Numbered from the stretch's first letter, positions 37,578 through 47,087 are shown. The stretch: 64,000 bases of DNA from Micromonospora tarensis (GCF_016803395.1 NZ_JAEVHL010000004.1:1-64000), one strand, 5' to 3'. Notes: generated from the letters alone by a model not told the origin. A program made the numbers and translations.

Positions 37578-38144
37578 TCAGCTGCCGAAGCGGTCGCGGA
37601 GGTCCGGCCAGACGTAGCGCAGCTTGGCCGGCGTGCCGGCGAGCCGCTCCGGATCACCGCCGGGCGGATCGACCATGGCGCGCTCGACCGAGCGACCGCC
37701 CTGCGCCGTGTAGAAGGCCTGTGCCGCGACGTTCTGCTCCAGCACCCACAGGTACATCGAGACGCCTGCGCCGTGCTCCAGCACGGCCCGGGCGGCACTG
37801 GCGATCAGACTGGCCCCGATCCCGCGCCGCTGGTGGTCGCGCACCACGTGCAGGTTGTCGACGAGAGCGCCCCACTGCTCGTCGTCATCGAAGACCACGT
37901 GCACGAAACCGGCGGTCTCGGCGCCGACGTACGCCATGATCGTGGCGCTGCCACCGCCACCGGCGGCCAGCCGCCGTGCCCACACCGCGCGTCGGTCGGA
38001 CTCCACGTCGCCGTCGAGAAAGGCGTCCGAGTACGCGCCCCGGTAGAAGCGGCGCCAGCTCGCGGCGTGAATCATCGCCACCTGCTCGGCATCGCTTGCC
38101 GAGGCCAGCCGATACGACACCGCGGACGGACCTATCACCACCAC
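37578..38144 (-). CDS. GNAT-family acetyltransferase
   Basis: The product is 188 aa with a full single GNAT domain: VSYRLASASDAEQVAMIHA, TAGFVHVVFDDDEQWGALVDNLHVV, the acetyl-CoA loop DHQRRGIGASLIASAA, and the closing helix NVAAQAFYTAQGG. It is followed after 6 bases by the Cy-A gene, so the two form an operon. Possible roles are acetylation of the cysteine amine or thiol or self-protection; the substrate is unknown. Confidence 0.83.
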   Translation of the reverse strand: MVVIGPSAVSYRLASASDAEQVAMIHAASWRRFYRGAYSDAFLDGDVESDRRAVWARRLAAGGGGSATIMAYVGAETAGFVHVVFDDDEQWGALVDNLHVVRDHQRRGIGASLIASAARAVLEHGAGVSMYLWVLEQNVAAQAFYTAQGGRSVERAMVDPPGGDPERLAGTPAKLRYVWPDLRDRFGS

Positions 38145-38390
38145 ATTAGCCTCCGAACATGATCGATGCCAGAAAGGACTCTAGCCGATCTGGCAACGCC
38201 CGAACAAAGACCTGCGGGCATTCGGACGGATCCACCACAGATATCGACGTATGTACAACCGTGAACGCCAACGGGTACAGTGGCTCCGCAACGAAAGCTC
38301 GATCCACGGGGGAGCGATGCTGCGTCAGTCATGCCCGATGCCCTCGCCAGGTTGCGGCCCAGGTCGACAGGCAGGCCCCGGGGCCACCTG
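38145..38390. other. 246-bp divergent region between the GNAT and GcvT-like genes
   Basis: AT-richer than its flanks around 38200-38290 and expected to hold divergent promoters for the GNAT/Cy-A pair and for block C. I saw no clear inverted repeat. The plus-strand frame is open from 38280, so a start upstream of 38391 is possible. Confidence 0.4.
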
Positions 38391-39473
38391 ATGGAACTTC
38401 GCCGCTCACCACTACACGAAGATCATTTTCGGCAGGGCTGCCGGATGACGGAAACCGACGGCTGGATCATGCCGCTCGAGTTCTCCGGCGTATTCAGGGA
38501 GTACCAGGCTCACCGCCGGAGTTCCGTTATCTGGGACGCGTCGAATCTCGGTTCGATAAGAGTCAGCGGACCCGGCGCTCTCGACCTCCTACAGACCGCG
38601 TTCACAAATGATTTGCGACGCTGTGAGGTGGGGCGGAGTCAGTACACTTTCCTGCTTTCCGAGGTCGACGCGGGAATCATCGACGACCTCATGATCTGGC
38701 GCGTCGACACCGAGCTGTTCTACCTCACCCCGAACAGGCCCGAGCCGGTCCTGCGGGCTCTCCGGCAGCTTCGGAAGCACGACCGTCATCCGCCGTGCGA
38801 CATCGAGGACGTCTCCTCCGACCGGGTGCTCCTGGCCTTGCAGGGGGCGCAGGCGAGGGAACGGATGGCGGAGCTGGCCCCGCCCGCCGCGACGATGCCG
38901 GCGCTGCGCGTACGAAGAATGACGCTGGCCGGCGGCGACGCCCTCGTGGCGACGACCCGGTTCGGCGGCCAGGTCGGCTTCGAGCTTCACCTGACGCCGC
39001 CAGTTGCCCGGACCGTCTACCGCACGCTCGTCGCCCGCGGAGTCGCGCCGGCCGGCCTGGGCATGCGGGAGACACACCGGCTCGAGTCCGGCATCCCCCG
39101 CTACGGCTTCGAGTTGAGCACGGCGGTCACCCCGTTGGAGACGGGCAGTTCCCAGGCGGTCAGCTTCGGCACCGACTTTCTCGGTCGGAGCGCGCTGCTC
39201 GCCCGGCGGGAGCGGGGCGCCCAGCGGCTGCTGCGCACGATCGTCATGCGCACCCGCCAGGTGCCCACCGCCGGCAGTGACGTGCTGGCCGGGGACGAGC
39301 GGATCGGGCAGGTCACCAGCGGCAACTTCTCGCCCCGCCTGCACCGCGGCATCGGGTTCGCCTTCGTCCGTCCCGAGGAGCCACCCGGCAGCGAGGTGAC
39401 CGTCCGCACCCAGCGAGGTGGCGTGGCCGCCGAGATCGTCGCCACGCCGATCGAGTTCGAGGCGGCACGATGA
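38391..39473 (+). CDS. GcvT-like (aminomethyltransferase/folate-binding) protein
   Basis: The product is about 360 aa. It begins MELRRSPLHEDHFRQGCRM and WIMPLEFSGVFREYQAHR, closely matching the start of glycine cleavage T proteins (LxxTPLxxxH, GWxMPVQYSG, EHxAVR). Further motifs: GPGALDLLQTAFTNDLRR, LQGAQARERMAEL, GFELHL, GMRETHRLESGIPRYGFEL. No other glycine cleavage gene is near, so this is likely a pathway-specific folate-dependent enzyme (demethylation or one-carbon transfer). The start is chosen by family alignment. Its stop overlaps the P450 start (ATGA), and the two are probably functionally linked. Confidence 0.82.
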   Translation: MELRRSPLHEDHFRQGCRMTETDGWIMPLEFSGVFREYQAHRRSSVIWDASNLGSIRVSGPGALDLLQTAFTNDLRRCEVGRSQYTFLLSEVDAGIIDDLMIWRVDTELFYLTPNRPEPVLRALRQLRKHDRHPPCDIEDVSSDRVLLALQGAQARERMAELAPPAATMPALRVRRMTLAGGDALVATTRFGGQVGFELHLTPPVARTVYRTLVARGVAPAGLGMRETHRLESGIPRYGFELSTAVTPLETGSSQAVSFGTDFLGRSALLARRERGAQRLLRTIVMRTRQVPTAGSDVLAGDERIGQVTSGNFSPRLHRGIGFAFVRPEEPPGSEVTVRTQRGGVAAEIVATPIEFEAAR

Positions 39474-40735
39474 CTGCCACCGCCGAGGCCAGTCCGGTCA
39501 CCCCCATCGACATCTTCGATCCGATGTCGCCGGCCACCCTGAAAGATCCCTATCCCGCCTACGCCCGCCTGCGTGACCGCTGTCCGGTCGGGCTCCTGGA
39601 GCCGCTCGACATGTGGGTGGTCGGCCGTCACCCTGACGTGCGGAGCATCCTCTCGGCGCCGGATTCGTTCTCCGCCGCACTCGCGTTCGGCAAGGACTCC
39701 TCCCTCAGCGATCCGCGGGACCCCACCCCGCGCCGCCTGAACCTCAGATTCGCCGGCGACTCCGGCGGCGTCGTCTCGTCCAGCGACGGAAGCGAACACG
39801 TCCGGCTCCGCCGCATGGTGGCCAGAAACCTCGCCAAGCCACAGCTCGACGCGCTCGATGCGACGGTCGGCGACCAGGTACGGCGGGTGGTCGCGCAGCT
39901 CGCCGGCCGTGGCCCCCGGTTCGACGTGGTGAATGATCTCGCCAAACCGGTGGCGGTGAAAGCGATCGGCCGGGTCATGGGCCTGAGTGACGAGGTCGCC
40001 GACACGCTGGCCGCCTGGGTCGACCTCACGTTCCGGTCCCTCGACCCGGGCGACGAGCTGTCCACGGCAGCCGCCGAGAAACCGCTGATGCGGAGCAACC
40101 TGGCCTCCTTTCGGGCGGTGACGTCGTTTCTCGGGCGGGCGGCCGCCGACCCGTCGATCAGGTCCAACTCGCTGGTCGAGACCTGGCGGCAGGCCGACAC
40201 GCCGAAGGCGCGCGAGGAGGTCATCCTCGCCGTCCTGCAACTGTTCCAGGCCGGCTACGAGACGATCGTCTCCGCCCTTGGCTACTTCGTCGACAGGTTC
40301 CTGGTCGACCAGTCCTCGTCACTGCTGCACCGGACGGCGTCGGATCGTCTCGCCGACGTCATCGACGAGGGAATGCGGTTGGCGTCGCCGGTACGGGCCA
40401 CCTTCCGCGTCGCGGTGGGTGACCAGATCGTCGACCGGACCCGCATTCCCGACGGCGCGATGGTGATGGTGCTGATCGCCTCGGCGAACCGAGATGACCG
40501 GGTCTACAGCGATCCGGACGAGGCCCGCCTGGGCCGGCCAACGACGAGCCTGGCCTTCGGCGCGGGTCCGCATCGGTGCCTGGGCCGGGCACTGGCCCAC
40601 CTGGAACTGCGCCACGTGCTGACCACCCTGCTCGCCTCGACCAAGAGCCTCTCGGCTGACGGCGCCGCCCAGACCAGCGCGAACATCCTGAAGGCCAGCT
40701 ACGAACACCTACCGGTACGGGCCGAATGGCGCTAG
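39470..40735 (+). CDS. Cytochrome P450
   Basis: The product is 421 aa. The heme-binding loop is FGAGPHRCLGRALAHLE with the Cys ligand. The ExxR motif is in the K helix (DEGMRLASPVR). The I helix reads LFQAGYETIVSAL: the usual AGxxT is kept with Glu in place of the more common acidic Asp. SDGSEHVRLRRMV is the C-helix HxxxR. Electron donor is probably the ferredoxin at 47437. Translationally coupled to the GcvT-like gene. The substrate is unknown; oxidation of a carrier-bound or free building block is plausible. Confidence 0.92.
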   Translation: MTATAEASPVTPIDIFDPMSPATLKDPYPAYARLRDRCPVGLLEPLDMWVVGRHPDVRSILSAPDSFSAALAFGKDSSLSDPRDPTPRRLNLRFAGDSGGVVSSSDGSEHVRLRRMVARNLAKPQLDALDATVGDQVRRVVAQLAGRGPRFDVVNDLAKPVAVKAIGRVMGLSDEVADTLAAWVDLTFRSLDPGDELSTAAAEKPLMRSNLASFRAVTSFLGRAAADPSIRSNSLVETWRQADTPKAREEVILAVLQLFQAGYETIVSALGYFVDRFLVDQSSSLLHRTASDRLADVIDEGMRLASPVRATFRVAVGDQIVDRTRIPDGAMVMVLIASANRDDRVYSDPDEARLGRPTTSLAFGAGPHRCLGRALAHLELRHVLTTLLASTKSLSADGAAQTSANILKASYEHLPVRAEWR

Positions 40736-40829
40736 CTGAGCACCGCCCCGACGTCGTGGCACAGCCAGCACAGCGTCCGGCCCGCGCCGGCGCGATCGTC
40801 ATCACACGAGCGACGAGGGAGTGGATCGG

Positions 40830-41680
40830 ATGCGCGTAGCGTTCATCGGTGCAGGGCTCATGGGCGCACCCATGGTGGAGCGAGTCATCGAAGCGGGCCA
40901 CCAGGTGGTGGTCGCGTCCCGCGATCCGGGCGCCGGCCGGAGTCCTGGTCCGTGGTGGCGGACCCCGGGGCCGCAGCCGCCGACGCGGACGTGGTGTGCT
41001 CGATCCTGCCGGACTCCGCCGAGGTCCGCTCGGTCGTCGCGGCCGTGCTGGAGTCGGCCCGACCGGGCACGGTGCTCCTGGAGATGACCACGCACTCTCC
41101 GGACGTCGCCCGCGAGTTGGCGAAGGAGGCCGAGACGCGCGGCATTGCCTATCTCGACTGCCCGGCCGGCGGCGGGGTGCTGGCCGTACGCACGGGCACC
41201 CTCGCCATCTGGGTCGGCGGGTCGGCGGAGGCCCTGGAACGGGCGCGTCCCGTGCTGCACGAGATCGGAGATCCGGCGAAGCTGCGTCACTGCGGGCCGG
41301 TCGGCGCGGGGCTGGTGGTGAAGCTCGTCAACAACTACCTCGTCGCGGTCAACGCCATCGCCTCCGGCGAGGCGCTCGCGATGGTGCGCGAGGCGGGCGT
41401 GGACGTGCGGCTCGCGATAGAGGCGATCACGTCCGGCGGAGGCGGCGCCAACGCCCAGTTGGCGAACCTCTACCCCAACCGGGTTCTCGCCGGCGACTTC
41501 GCCGCCGGATTCAAGCTGGGCTACATGGTCAAGGATCTGCGCCACGCGTCCGACCTCGCCGGGCTCACCGGCGTGCCGACGCCCGTCGGCCAGGCGGCCG
41601 CGAAACGGATGGACGAGGCCCGGGCCGCGTACGGCGACGCCGTCGACTTCGGCTCGGTGGCGCGACTGTACGGCTGGTAG
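40830..41680 (+). CDS. 3-hydroxyisobutyrate dehydrogenase-family oxidoreductase, interrupted by an apparent frameshift
   Basis: The frame from ATG 40830 (GAGGGA upstream) codes MRVAFIGAGLMGAPMVERVIEAGHQVVVASRDPGAG, the NAD(P)-binding GxGxMG start, then leaves frame. The neighbouring frame continues ESWSVVADPGAAAADADVVCSILPDSAEV through LLEMTTHSP, DCPAGGGVLAVRTGTLAIWVGG (substrate-binding motif), and VKLVNNYLVAVNAIASGEAL with the catalytic Lys in VVKLVNN. Joined length is about 283 aa, normal for the family. One base is missing at about 40930-40942. Likely oxidises or reduces a beta-hydroxy acid or imine in building-block synthesis. Confidence 0.85.
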
Positions 41681-41750
41681 GGCGGTCCACCGGGCAGCGG
41701 CGGCACCCGGCGCCGCCGCTGAATTCGTCGACTGGGAGCAGAGGAGCCAC

Positions 41751-42188
41751 ATGGCCTGGGAAGTGCGGGAAGCGCGGGACGAACACGACGTCCGGCGGTG
41801 CTGGCCGGTGTTCCGGGAGTTGCGCGAGAACATCACCGTCGAGGACGACTTCGTCGATCGGTGGAAACGCCAGCGCGACGAGGGATACCGGATCGTCTTC
41901 ATCGAGCGTGCGGGCGAGGTGCAGGCCGTGGGGGGATTCCGCATCCTCCACTCGATGGCGTGGGGACGGTTCCTCTACCTGGACGATCTCGCCGCGCTCA
42001 CCGACCAGCACGGCGCGGGGCTCGGCACCGCCATCCTCCGGTTCGTGCAGGACGAGGCCCGTCGCGAGGGCTGCGCGGCGGTCCACCTCGACACGGGCTA
42101 CCAGCGGCACCGGGCGCACAAGGCGTACCTGCGCAACGGCTTCATCCTCAACACGCACCACCTCGTCTGGGAAGTCGACGGCGCATGA
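41751..42188 (+). CDS. GNAT-family acetyltransferase, short
   Basis: The product is 145 aa, a single GNAT domain: WEVREARDEHDVRRCWPVF, the strand pair IVFIERAGEVQAVGGFRI, the acetyl-CoA loop DQHGAGLGTAILRFVQDEA, and GYQRHRAHKAYLRNGF. AGAGGAG precedes the ATG. The stop overlaps the AMP-ligase start (ATGA), so the two are coupled. The substrate is not evident. Confidence 0.83.
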   Translation: MAWEVREARDEHDVRRCWPVFRELRENITVEDDFVDRWKRQRDEGYRIVFIERAGEVQAVGGFRILHSMAWGRFLYLDDLAALTDQHGAGLGTAILRFVQDEARREGCAAVHLDTGYQRHRAHKAYLRNGFILNTHHLVWEVDGA

Positions 42189-43693
42189 GAGCCCTACTGG
42201 AGCGGCACGCGGATCTTGCCCGCCGCAGGCCCGGTGAGCCAGCCATCAACTATCAGCGCGAGCCCCACATCGGTGTCACACTGACCTGGGGCGACCTGTG
42301 GAGCCGCGCCGAAGAGATCCGGACCGCCCTGGTCCGCGGCGGGGCCCGGGGCGACCGGGTGTCCGCCCTGGTCCTGGCGGATCACCCGGACCTCATTCCC
42401 ACGCTCCTCGCCCTGTGGCAGCTGAACAGCCCACCGGTGCTGCTGGACGTCAGGTGGGGCGCCCGGCTGACCGGTTCGGTGCTGGCGCACAGCACGCCGG
42501 AGTTCGTGGTGGAGATCGAGCCGGCCCTGACCGTGACGCCCACCTCCCCGCCGGGATCGACCGAGCCGCCCCCCGCCGACGCGGCCTTCATCGGCTACAC
42601 GTCGGGCAGCACGGGCGATCCGAAGGCCATCGTCTTCACCCACGAGCGACTCCACGCGGGCACCCTGGGCAACGCCTCGGCGTCGACCCGGCTGCGCGGT
42701 GAGCCGCCCGCCCGGATCGCCCGTTCCATGCGGATGTCCGGCTCCGGGGTGATCAATCTGCACCACACCTGGGCCGCCGTCCTCGGCGCGTGCGTGGTGG
42801 TGCTGCCCGAGCTGACCGTGTCGACCGCCCGGGACTACTGGTCCCGGCTGGAGTCCCACGGCATCGACCAGATGTTCCTCGTCCCCCAGCTGATCGAGGT
42901 CGTGAACCGGTTCGCCGCCGACCGGGACACCTCCGTTCCGGGTCCGCTCTGCTTCACCGGGAGCGCACCGCTGTCGCCGCGCACCCAGGACCGGTTCCAA
43001 CGCCGCTTCGGGGTGCCCCTCTTCAACGCGTACGGGTTGTCCGAGACGATGTCCGCCGCCTTCTTCGGCCAGCTCGGACCGGACGGCCTGGCGACCAACA
43101 GCATCGGCGTACCGGAACGGGCGACGGCGCGGCTGCGCGGCGCCGACGGCCAGGTCGTGACCGGCCCGGGCACCGGCGAGATCGAGCTGACCGGGGACCA
43201 GATCTTCCAGGGCTACTACCGGAATCCGAGCGCGACGGCCGAAACGCTGGTGCAGGGGTGGCTGCGGACCGGCGACATCGCCCACCGCGACGCCGACGGG
43301 TTCTACCACCTGGTCGGACGGAGCAAGGACGCCGTGATGAAGGGCAGCTACGCGATCTACCTGAACGAGGTGGAGGAGGCCATCTGCGCCCACCCGGACG
43401 TCCTGGAGGCCGCTGCGGTCGGGGTACGGCTCGCGGACAGCACGGAGGACATCGGATGTCTCGTACGACTCAGCGACGCCGGCACGGCCACCGCCAGCGA
43501 GCTGACGGCCTGGCTACGGGAGGAGCTCGGTGTGCAACGCGCGCCGTGTCGACTCGTCCTGACCTCCGAACCGCTACCCCGAGGTGGCCAGGACAAGCTG
43601 GACCGCCCGGCGGTCATCGCGCGCTGGGACGCACTGCCCAATGTGCCACGCAGCCTGCGCGGCTCCTGGGCCGGTGCCGGCAGCCGGAGCTGA
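42185..43693 (+). CDS. Acyl-AMP ligase (ANL superfamily)
   Basis: The product is 502 aa. AMP-binding motifs: IGYTSGSTGDPKAIVFTHE, NAYGLSETMSAAF, GEIELTGDQIFQGYYRN, LRTGDIAHRDADGFYHLVGRSKDAVMKGSYAIYLNEVEEAI, and a final catalytic Lys in RGGQDKLDRP. It is shorter than FadD proteins, lacks carrier and condensation domains, and has no Asp typical of amino acid pockets, so it probably activates a carboxylic acid to load CoA or the ACP at 47142. With that ACP and the reductase at 47711 it would make up a split carboxylate reductase. Confidence 0.85.
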   Translation: MRALLERHADLARRRPGEPAINYQREPHIGVTLTWGDLWSRAEEIRTALVRGGARGDRVSALVLADHPDLIPTLLALWQLNSPPVLLDVRWGARLTGSVLAHSTPEFVVEIEPALTVTPTSPPGSTEPPPADAAFIGYTSGSTGDPKAIVFTHERLHAGTLGNASASTRLRGEPPARIARSMRMSGSGVINLHHTWAAVLGACVVVLPELTVSTARDYWSRLESHGIDQMFLVPQLIEVVNRFAADRDTSVPGPLCFTGSAPLSPRTQDRFQRRFGVPLFNAYGLSETMSAAFFGQLGPDGLATNSIGVPERATARLRGADGQVVTGPGTGEIELTGDQIFQGYYRNPSATAETLVQGWLRTGDIAHRDADGFYHLVGRSKDAVMKGSYAIYLNEVEEAICAHPDVLEAAAVGVRLADSTEDIGCLVRLSDAGTATASELTAWLREELGVQRAPCRLVLTSEPLPRGGQDKLDRPAVIARWDALPNVPRSLRGSWAGAGSRS

Positions 43694-43733
43694 CCACGTT
43701 CGCACCCGAGCCACGCCGCCCTGATGGAGAGCG

Positions 43734-44546
43734 ATGATACTTCGCGTCACACATCTGACGATGGAGGCCGAGCTGAGCCGCGGTCTCGCGCTCGCCGCCG
43801 AGCTGGGCTTCCAGCTCGACTTCGTCGACGAGGTGGCTCTGCCGGCGGCCTTCGAGGGCATCGAAGGGCACGCCCACCGGCTGCCGCTGGCCGTGCTCGC
43901 CGCCGCCGACGGGTTACGGCTGGAGGTCGTGCGGCACCGCCGCGACACCGGTCGGCCGAGTGCCTACCGAGCCGTCTTCCAGGCTCCGCCGCCCGCCGAC
44001 GCCACAGTGCTGGCGGGCAGCTCGGCCGCCGCCGACGTGCTCCGGCTCGCGGGGCTGCTGCGGACGCCCACGTGCGTGTCCCTGCCGGCGGCCGGCGGCG
44101 GCGAGGCGTGGTTCGACGCGTCGCGGTCCGCCGGTGCGGGACTCGGCGGCCTACTCTGCCCCGTCGGCGACGTACCCGCCGAGGTCGACTTCTGGTCGGC
44201 GTTCGCGAAGGCCACCTGGCGTGGGGTACGAGCCGACGCGGCGTGGGGGTCGATTCCCTCGCCCCGTCCACAGCCCCGATGCGAGCTGGTGTTGACCCGC
44301 GGGGCTGACGACACATCGCCGTACTCGATGAACGACCTCGGCTTTCCCTCGATCGGCGTCTACAGCACGGCGATCGAGAGCGACTGCGAGCGTGCCCTCG
44401 CCGCCGGCGCGAAGCTCCGGGCGGCCCCCATCGTCACGGAGATCAATGGCAGACGGTTGCGGATGGCGTTGATCGAGTCGCCGGGGGGCGCCCCGATCGA
44501 ACTGCTCTGCGTGCACCGGGACGCCGTGAAGGAGAAGCTCGGATGA
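43734..44546 (+). CDS. VOC/glyoxalase-fold protein
   Basis: The product is 270 aa. N-terminal ILRVTHLTMEAELSRGLALAAELGFQLDFVDE and C-terminal IGVYSTAIESDCERALAAGAKLRAAP plus GRRLRMALIESPGGAPIELL are two halves of the beta-alpha-beta-beta-beta vicinal oxygen chelate fold. Metal ligands are not complete by eye. It contains a TTA codon at 43914-43916, rare in such DNA. The stop overlaps the aldolase start (ATGA). Possible isomerase, epimerase or lyase acting with the aldolase. Confidence 0.7.
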   Translation: MILRVTHLTMEAELSRGLALAAELGFQLDFVDEVALPAAFEGIEGHAHRLPLAVLAAADGLRLEVVRHRRDTGRPSAYRAVFQAPPPADATVLAGSSAAADVLRLAGLLRTPTCVSLPAAGGGEAWFDASRSAGAGLGGLLCPVGDVPAEVDFWSAFAKATWRGVRADAAWGSIPSPRPQPRCELVLTRGADDTSPYSMNDLGFPSIGVYSTAIESDCERALAAGAKLRAAPIVTEINGRRLRMALIESPGGAPIELLCVHRDAVKEKLG

Positions 44547-45331
44547 CCGACACCGCTGACAACTCCCCGCTGCTGAGGTTCGGCAACCGCCTGCGGTCCA
44601 AGATGGCCGCCGGCCCGACCTACGGGCTCTTCCTGGTCAGCGGAAACGCCACGCTGGCGGAGGCGGCGGCGTACACCGGCGCCGACTGGGCCATCATCGA
44701 CATGGAGGCGGCGGCGATGACCAAGGTCGACGCGCTGCACCAGGCGCAGGCGTTGACCGGCACGGAGGCGGCCGCCCTGATCCGGGTGCCGAGCCTCGAC
44801 CGGCACCAGATCGAGTACGCACTCGACCTCGGCGTGGCGGGCGTGATGGTGCCGAAGGTCGAGCAGGCCGGCGATGCGGAGCTTGCGGCGCAGTCCTGCC
44901 GATATCCGCCCGACGGCCACCGGGGCGTCAACCCGATTCGGGCGAGCGCCTACTACCAGGGTTCCCAGCAGTACTTTCGATCCGCCAACCGCGAGGTGCT
45001 CTGCATCGTGCAGATCGAGAGCCGGGAGGCGCTCCGCAACGTCGACAAGATCGCCCAGACCGTCGGCGTCGACATGCTGTTCATTGGCGCCGGCGATCTC
45101 GCGATGGATCTCGGCCAACCGGGCGATCCCACCGGGCCGGCCTTCGATTCGGCACGCCAGGCCGTCCTGGCGGCCTGCGAGGCCGCGGGCAAGACCGCTG
45201 GCATCTTCGCGCAGAGCCCGAAGCTGGCCCGGACGTACGCCAAGGAGGGCTTCCGGTTCATCTGCGTCGGCAACGAGGTCGGCTTCTTCGTGCAGTCCGC
45301 GGCGTCGACCGTGAACATGCTGCGCAGGTAG
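44543..45331 (+). CDS. HpcH/HpaI-family class II aldolase
   Basis: The product is 262 aa. Characteristic strings: GLFLVSGNATLAEAAAYTGADWAIIDMEAA, ALIRVPSLDRHQIEYALDLGVAGVMVPKVE, CRYPPDGHRGVNP, the metal ligands in VQIESREAL (Glu) and FIGAGDLAMDLG (Asp). The family cleaves or forms bonds between pyruvate-type donors and aldehydes. Members in biosynthetic clusters may make unusual hydroxy acids. The position between the VOC and cupin genes suggests supply of a small keto or hydroxy acid precursor. Confidence 0.88.
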   Translation: MTDTADNSPLLRFGNRLRSKMAAGPTYGLFLVSGNATLAEAAAYTGADWAIIDMEAAAMTKVDALHQAQALTGTEAAALIRVPSLDRHQIEYALDLGVAGVMVPKVEQAGDAELAAQSCRYPPDGHRGVNPIRASAYYQGSQQYFRSANREVLCIVQIESREALRNVDKIAQTVGVDMLFIGAGDLAMDLGQPGDPTGPAFDSARQAVLAACEAAGKTAGIFAQSPKLARTYAKEGFRFICVGNEVGFFVQSAASTVNMLRR

Positions 45332-45361
45332 GGCGGCGGCGAACCAACGCGCAAGGAGGGT

Positions 45362-46135
45362 GTGGTGAGTCAGGTCCAGATGGTCGATCGCGAGCAGGCG
45401 AAGTCGAGGCGGGTCATCTCCGAAGGAAAGATCAGGAAGGTCGTCGACTACTTCGGCGGCGCCGCTGCGGCCGGCGGTGCCCAGGCATACCTGGTGGAGC
45501 AGAAGAACTACGTCACTCGCGCCCACTTCCACCCCACCGACCAGTTCCAGATCCTGCTCGGCGCCGAGGGATCGCTGTTCGGCCGGCGGCCGGTCAGCGC
45601 GCTGGAAGTGCACTATGCCGACGCCTACACCGTCTATGGGCCACTGGTCGGCGGAGATCCGCCGCTGCGCTACTTCACGCTGCGGGCGACGCCGACCGAC
45701 GTCACCGAGTACATGCCCGAGGCGCGGGAGCGGCGGCGGGAACGCGGCGGTCGAAGCCTGTCCCGTCGGCTCGAGCCGACCGCCCGCGTGGCGCTGGGGC
45801 AGGCGGTGTACTCGCCGCTGCTCGACGACGACGGCCACCTCGGCATCGCCGAGATCAACGCGGGTGCCGACGCGACGGTGTCAGTTCCCGCCAGCGGTCC
45901 GGTAGGGCAGTTCGTCTTCGTCGTCGAGGGCACCCTCCGGTGGCGGGACGGCTCGTACGGGCCGGAGTCGGTCGGGTGGCAGCCGGCCGGCGAGCCCGGG
46001 TTCACCGGGACAGCGGGGCCGGCGGGCGCCAGGTTGCTGACGCTGAGGTTCCGGGACCGCGCCGGTGCCGAGACACCAGACGACGGCCGGGACGGTCCTT
46101 CGGCCGGGCTCGCGGAAGGACGAGCGGATGACTAA
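45362..46135 (+). CDS. Bicupin-like protein
   Basis: The product is 257 aa with two cupin-like parts: NYVTRAHFHPTDQFQILLGAEGSLFG (first, with HxHxxxxQ-like ligands) and GPVGQFVFVVEGTLRWRDGSY (second, more degenerate). AAGGAGGG lies just before the tandem GTG starts (45362 or 45365). Its stop overlaps the esterase start by 8 bases. Cupins of this type bind a metal and act as isomerases, dioxygenases or decarboxylases; the choice is open. Confidence 0.75.
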   Translation: MVSQVQMVDREQAKSRRVISEGKIRKVVDYFGGAAAAGGAQAYLVEQKNYVTRAHFHPTDQFQILLGAEGSLFGRRPVSALEVHYADAYTVYGPLVGGDPPLRYFTLRATPTDVTEYMPEARERRRERGGRSLSRRLEPTARVALGQAVYSPLLDDDGHLGIAEINAGADATVSVPASGPVGQFVFVVEGTLRWRDGSYGPESVGWQPAGEPGFTGTAGPAGARLLTLRFRDRAGAETPDDGRDGPSAGLAEGRADD

Positions 46136-47087
46136 CGCCACGCTCACCGAGGGCCTTCACCCTGACCTCCGCCGAGCCGCGCGGCTCTACCGCCTGGTGG
46201 ACCACGCGGATCCGCTGTCGGTACGCCGAGAGTCAGCCCGCCGGATCCGGGTGGCCAGGGCAGCGGGCCTGTGGGCCGGCGAGGACGCCGAGGTGAACGT
46301 CCGGGACCTGCGCATACCGGGCGGCCCCGGGTACGACGTGGGCGTACGGATCTATCTGCCGACGGCCGGGCAGGCACCGCATCCGGTGGTGATGTTCATG
46401 CACGGCGGCGCCTTCATCTCCGGTGATCTCGACTTCGAGCATCCCCGCTGCCTGGAGATGTGCCGCGAGGCGCGGGTGGCGGTGGTGTCCGTCGACTACC
46501 GGCTCGCGCCCGAGCACCCCTATCCCGCGGCCCTGGACGACTGCCTGCTGGTCTACGAGTGGCTGTGCCGAGGGGAGGCGTCGGGGATCGATCCGGCCAG
46601 GATCGCCGTGGCCGGGTCCAGCGCCGGGGGTGCCCTCGCCGCCGCGCTCTGCCTTCGGGCCCGCGACGCGGGGCTGCCCCCGCCGAGGCTGCAACTGCTC
46701 CTGTATCCGGTCCTGGACGATCGGCTACGGACGCCCTCGATGCTCGCCTGCACCGACACTCCCGCCTGGAACCTCGCGAACTGCCGGCACATGTGGCACC
46801 ACTATCTCGGGCCGGTCGGGCAACGACGCCAGGTCTCCGCCGAGGCCGCTCCGGCCCGGGCCACCGACCTTGCCGGGCTCCCCCCGGCGTACGTCATGGC
46901 CGTCGAGTACGACCCGCTGCGCGACGAGGGCGTCGAGTACGCCCAACGGCTCACCGCCGCCGGCGTCCCGACCGAGCTGCACCAGTTCCCCGGCACCTTC
47001 CACGGCTTCGACACCCTGGCGGCCGCGCCCGTGTCGCTACGGGCCCGCCGCGAGCACAACGAGGTCCTGCGGGATGCCCTGAGATGA
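46128..47087 (+). CDS. Alpha/beta hydrolase of the hormone-sensitive lipase family
   Basis: The product is 319 aa. Diagnostic HGGAFISGDLDFEH oxyanion motif, VDYRLAPEHPYPAALDD, nucleophile Ser in AVAGSSAGGALAA, acid in AVEYDPLRDEG, and His in GTFHGFD. Acts as an esterase or lactonase. The start overlaps the cupin gene. No signal peptide, so cytoplasmic. It may hydrolyse an intermediate ester or protecting group. Confidence 0.9.
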   Translation: MTNATLTEGLHPDLRRAARLYRLVDHADPLSVRRESARRIRVARAAGLWAGEDAEVNVRDLRIPGGPGYDVGVRIYLPTAGQAPHPVVMFMHGGAFISGDLDFEHPRCLEMCREARVAVVSVDYRLAPEHPYPAALDDCLLVYEWLCRGEASGIDPARIAVAGSSAGGALAAALCLRARDAGLPPPRLQLLLYPVLDDRLRTPSMLACTDTPAWNLANCRHMWHHYLGPVGQRRQVSAEAAPARATDLAGLPPAYVMAVEYDPLRDEGVEYAQRLTAAGVPTELHQFPGTFHGFDTLAAAPVSLRARREHNEVLRDALR

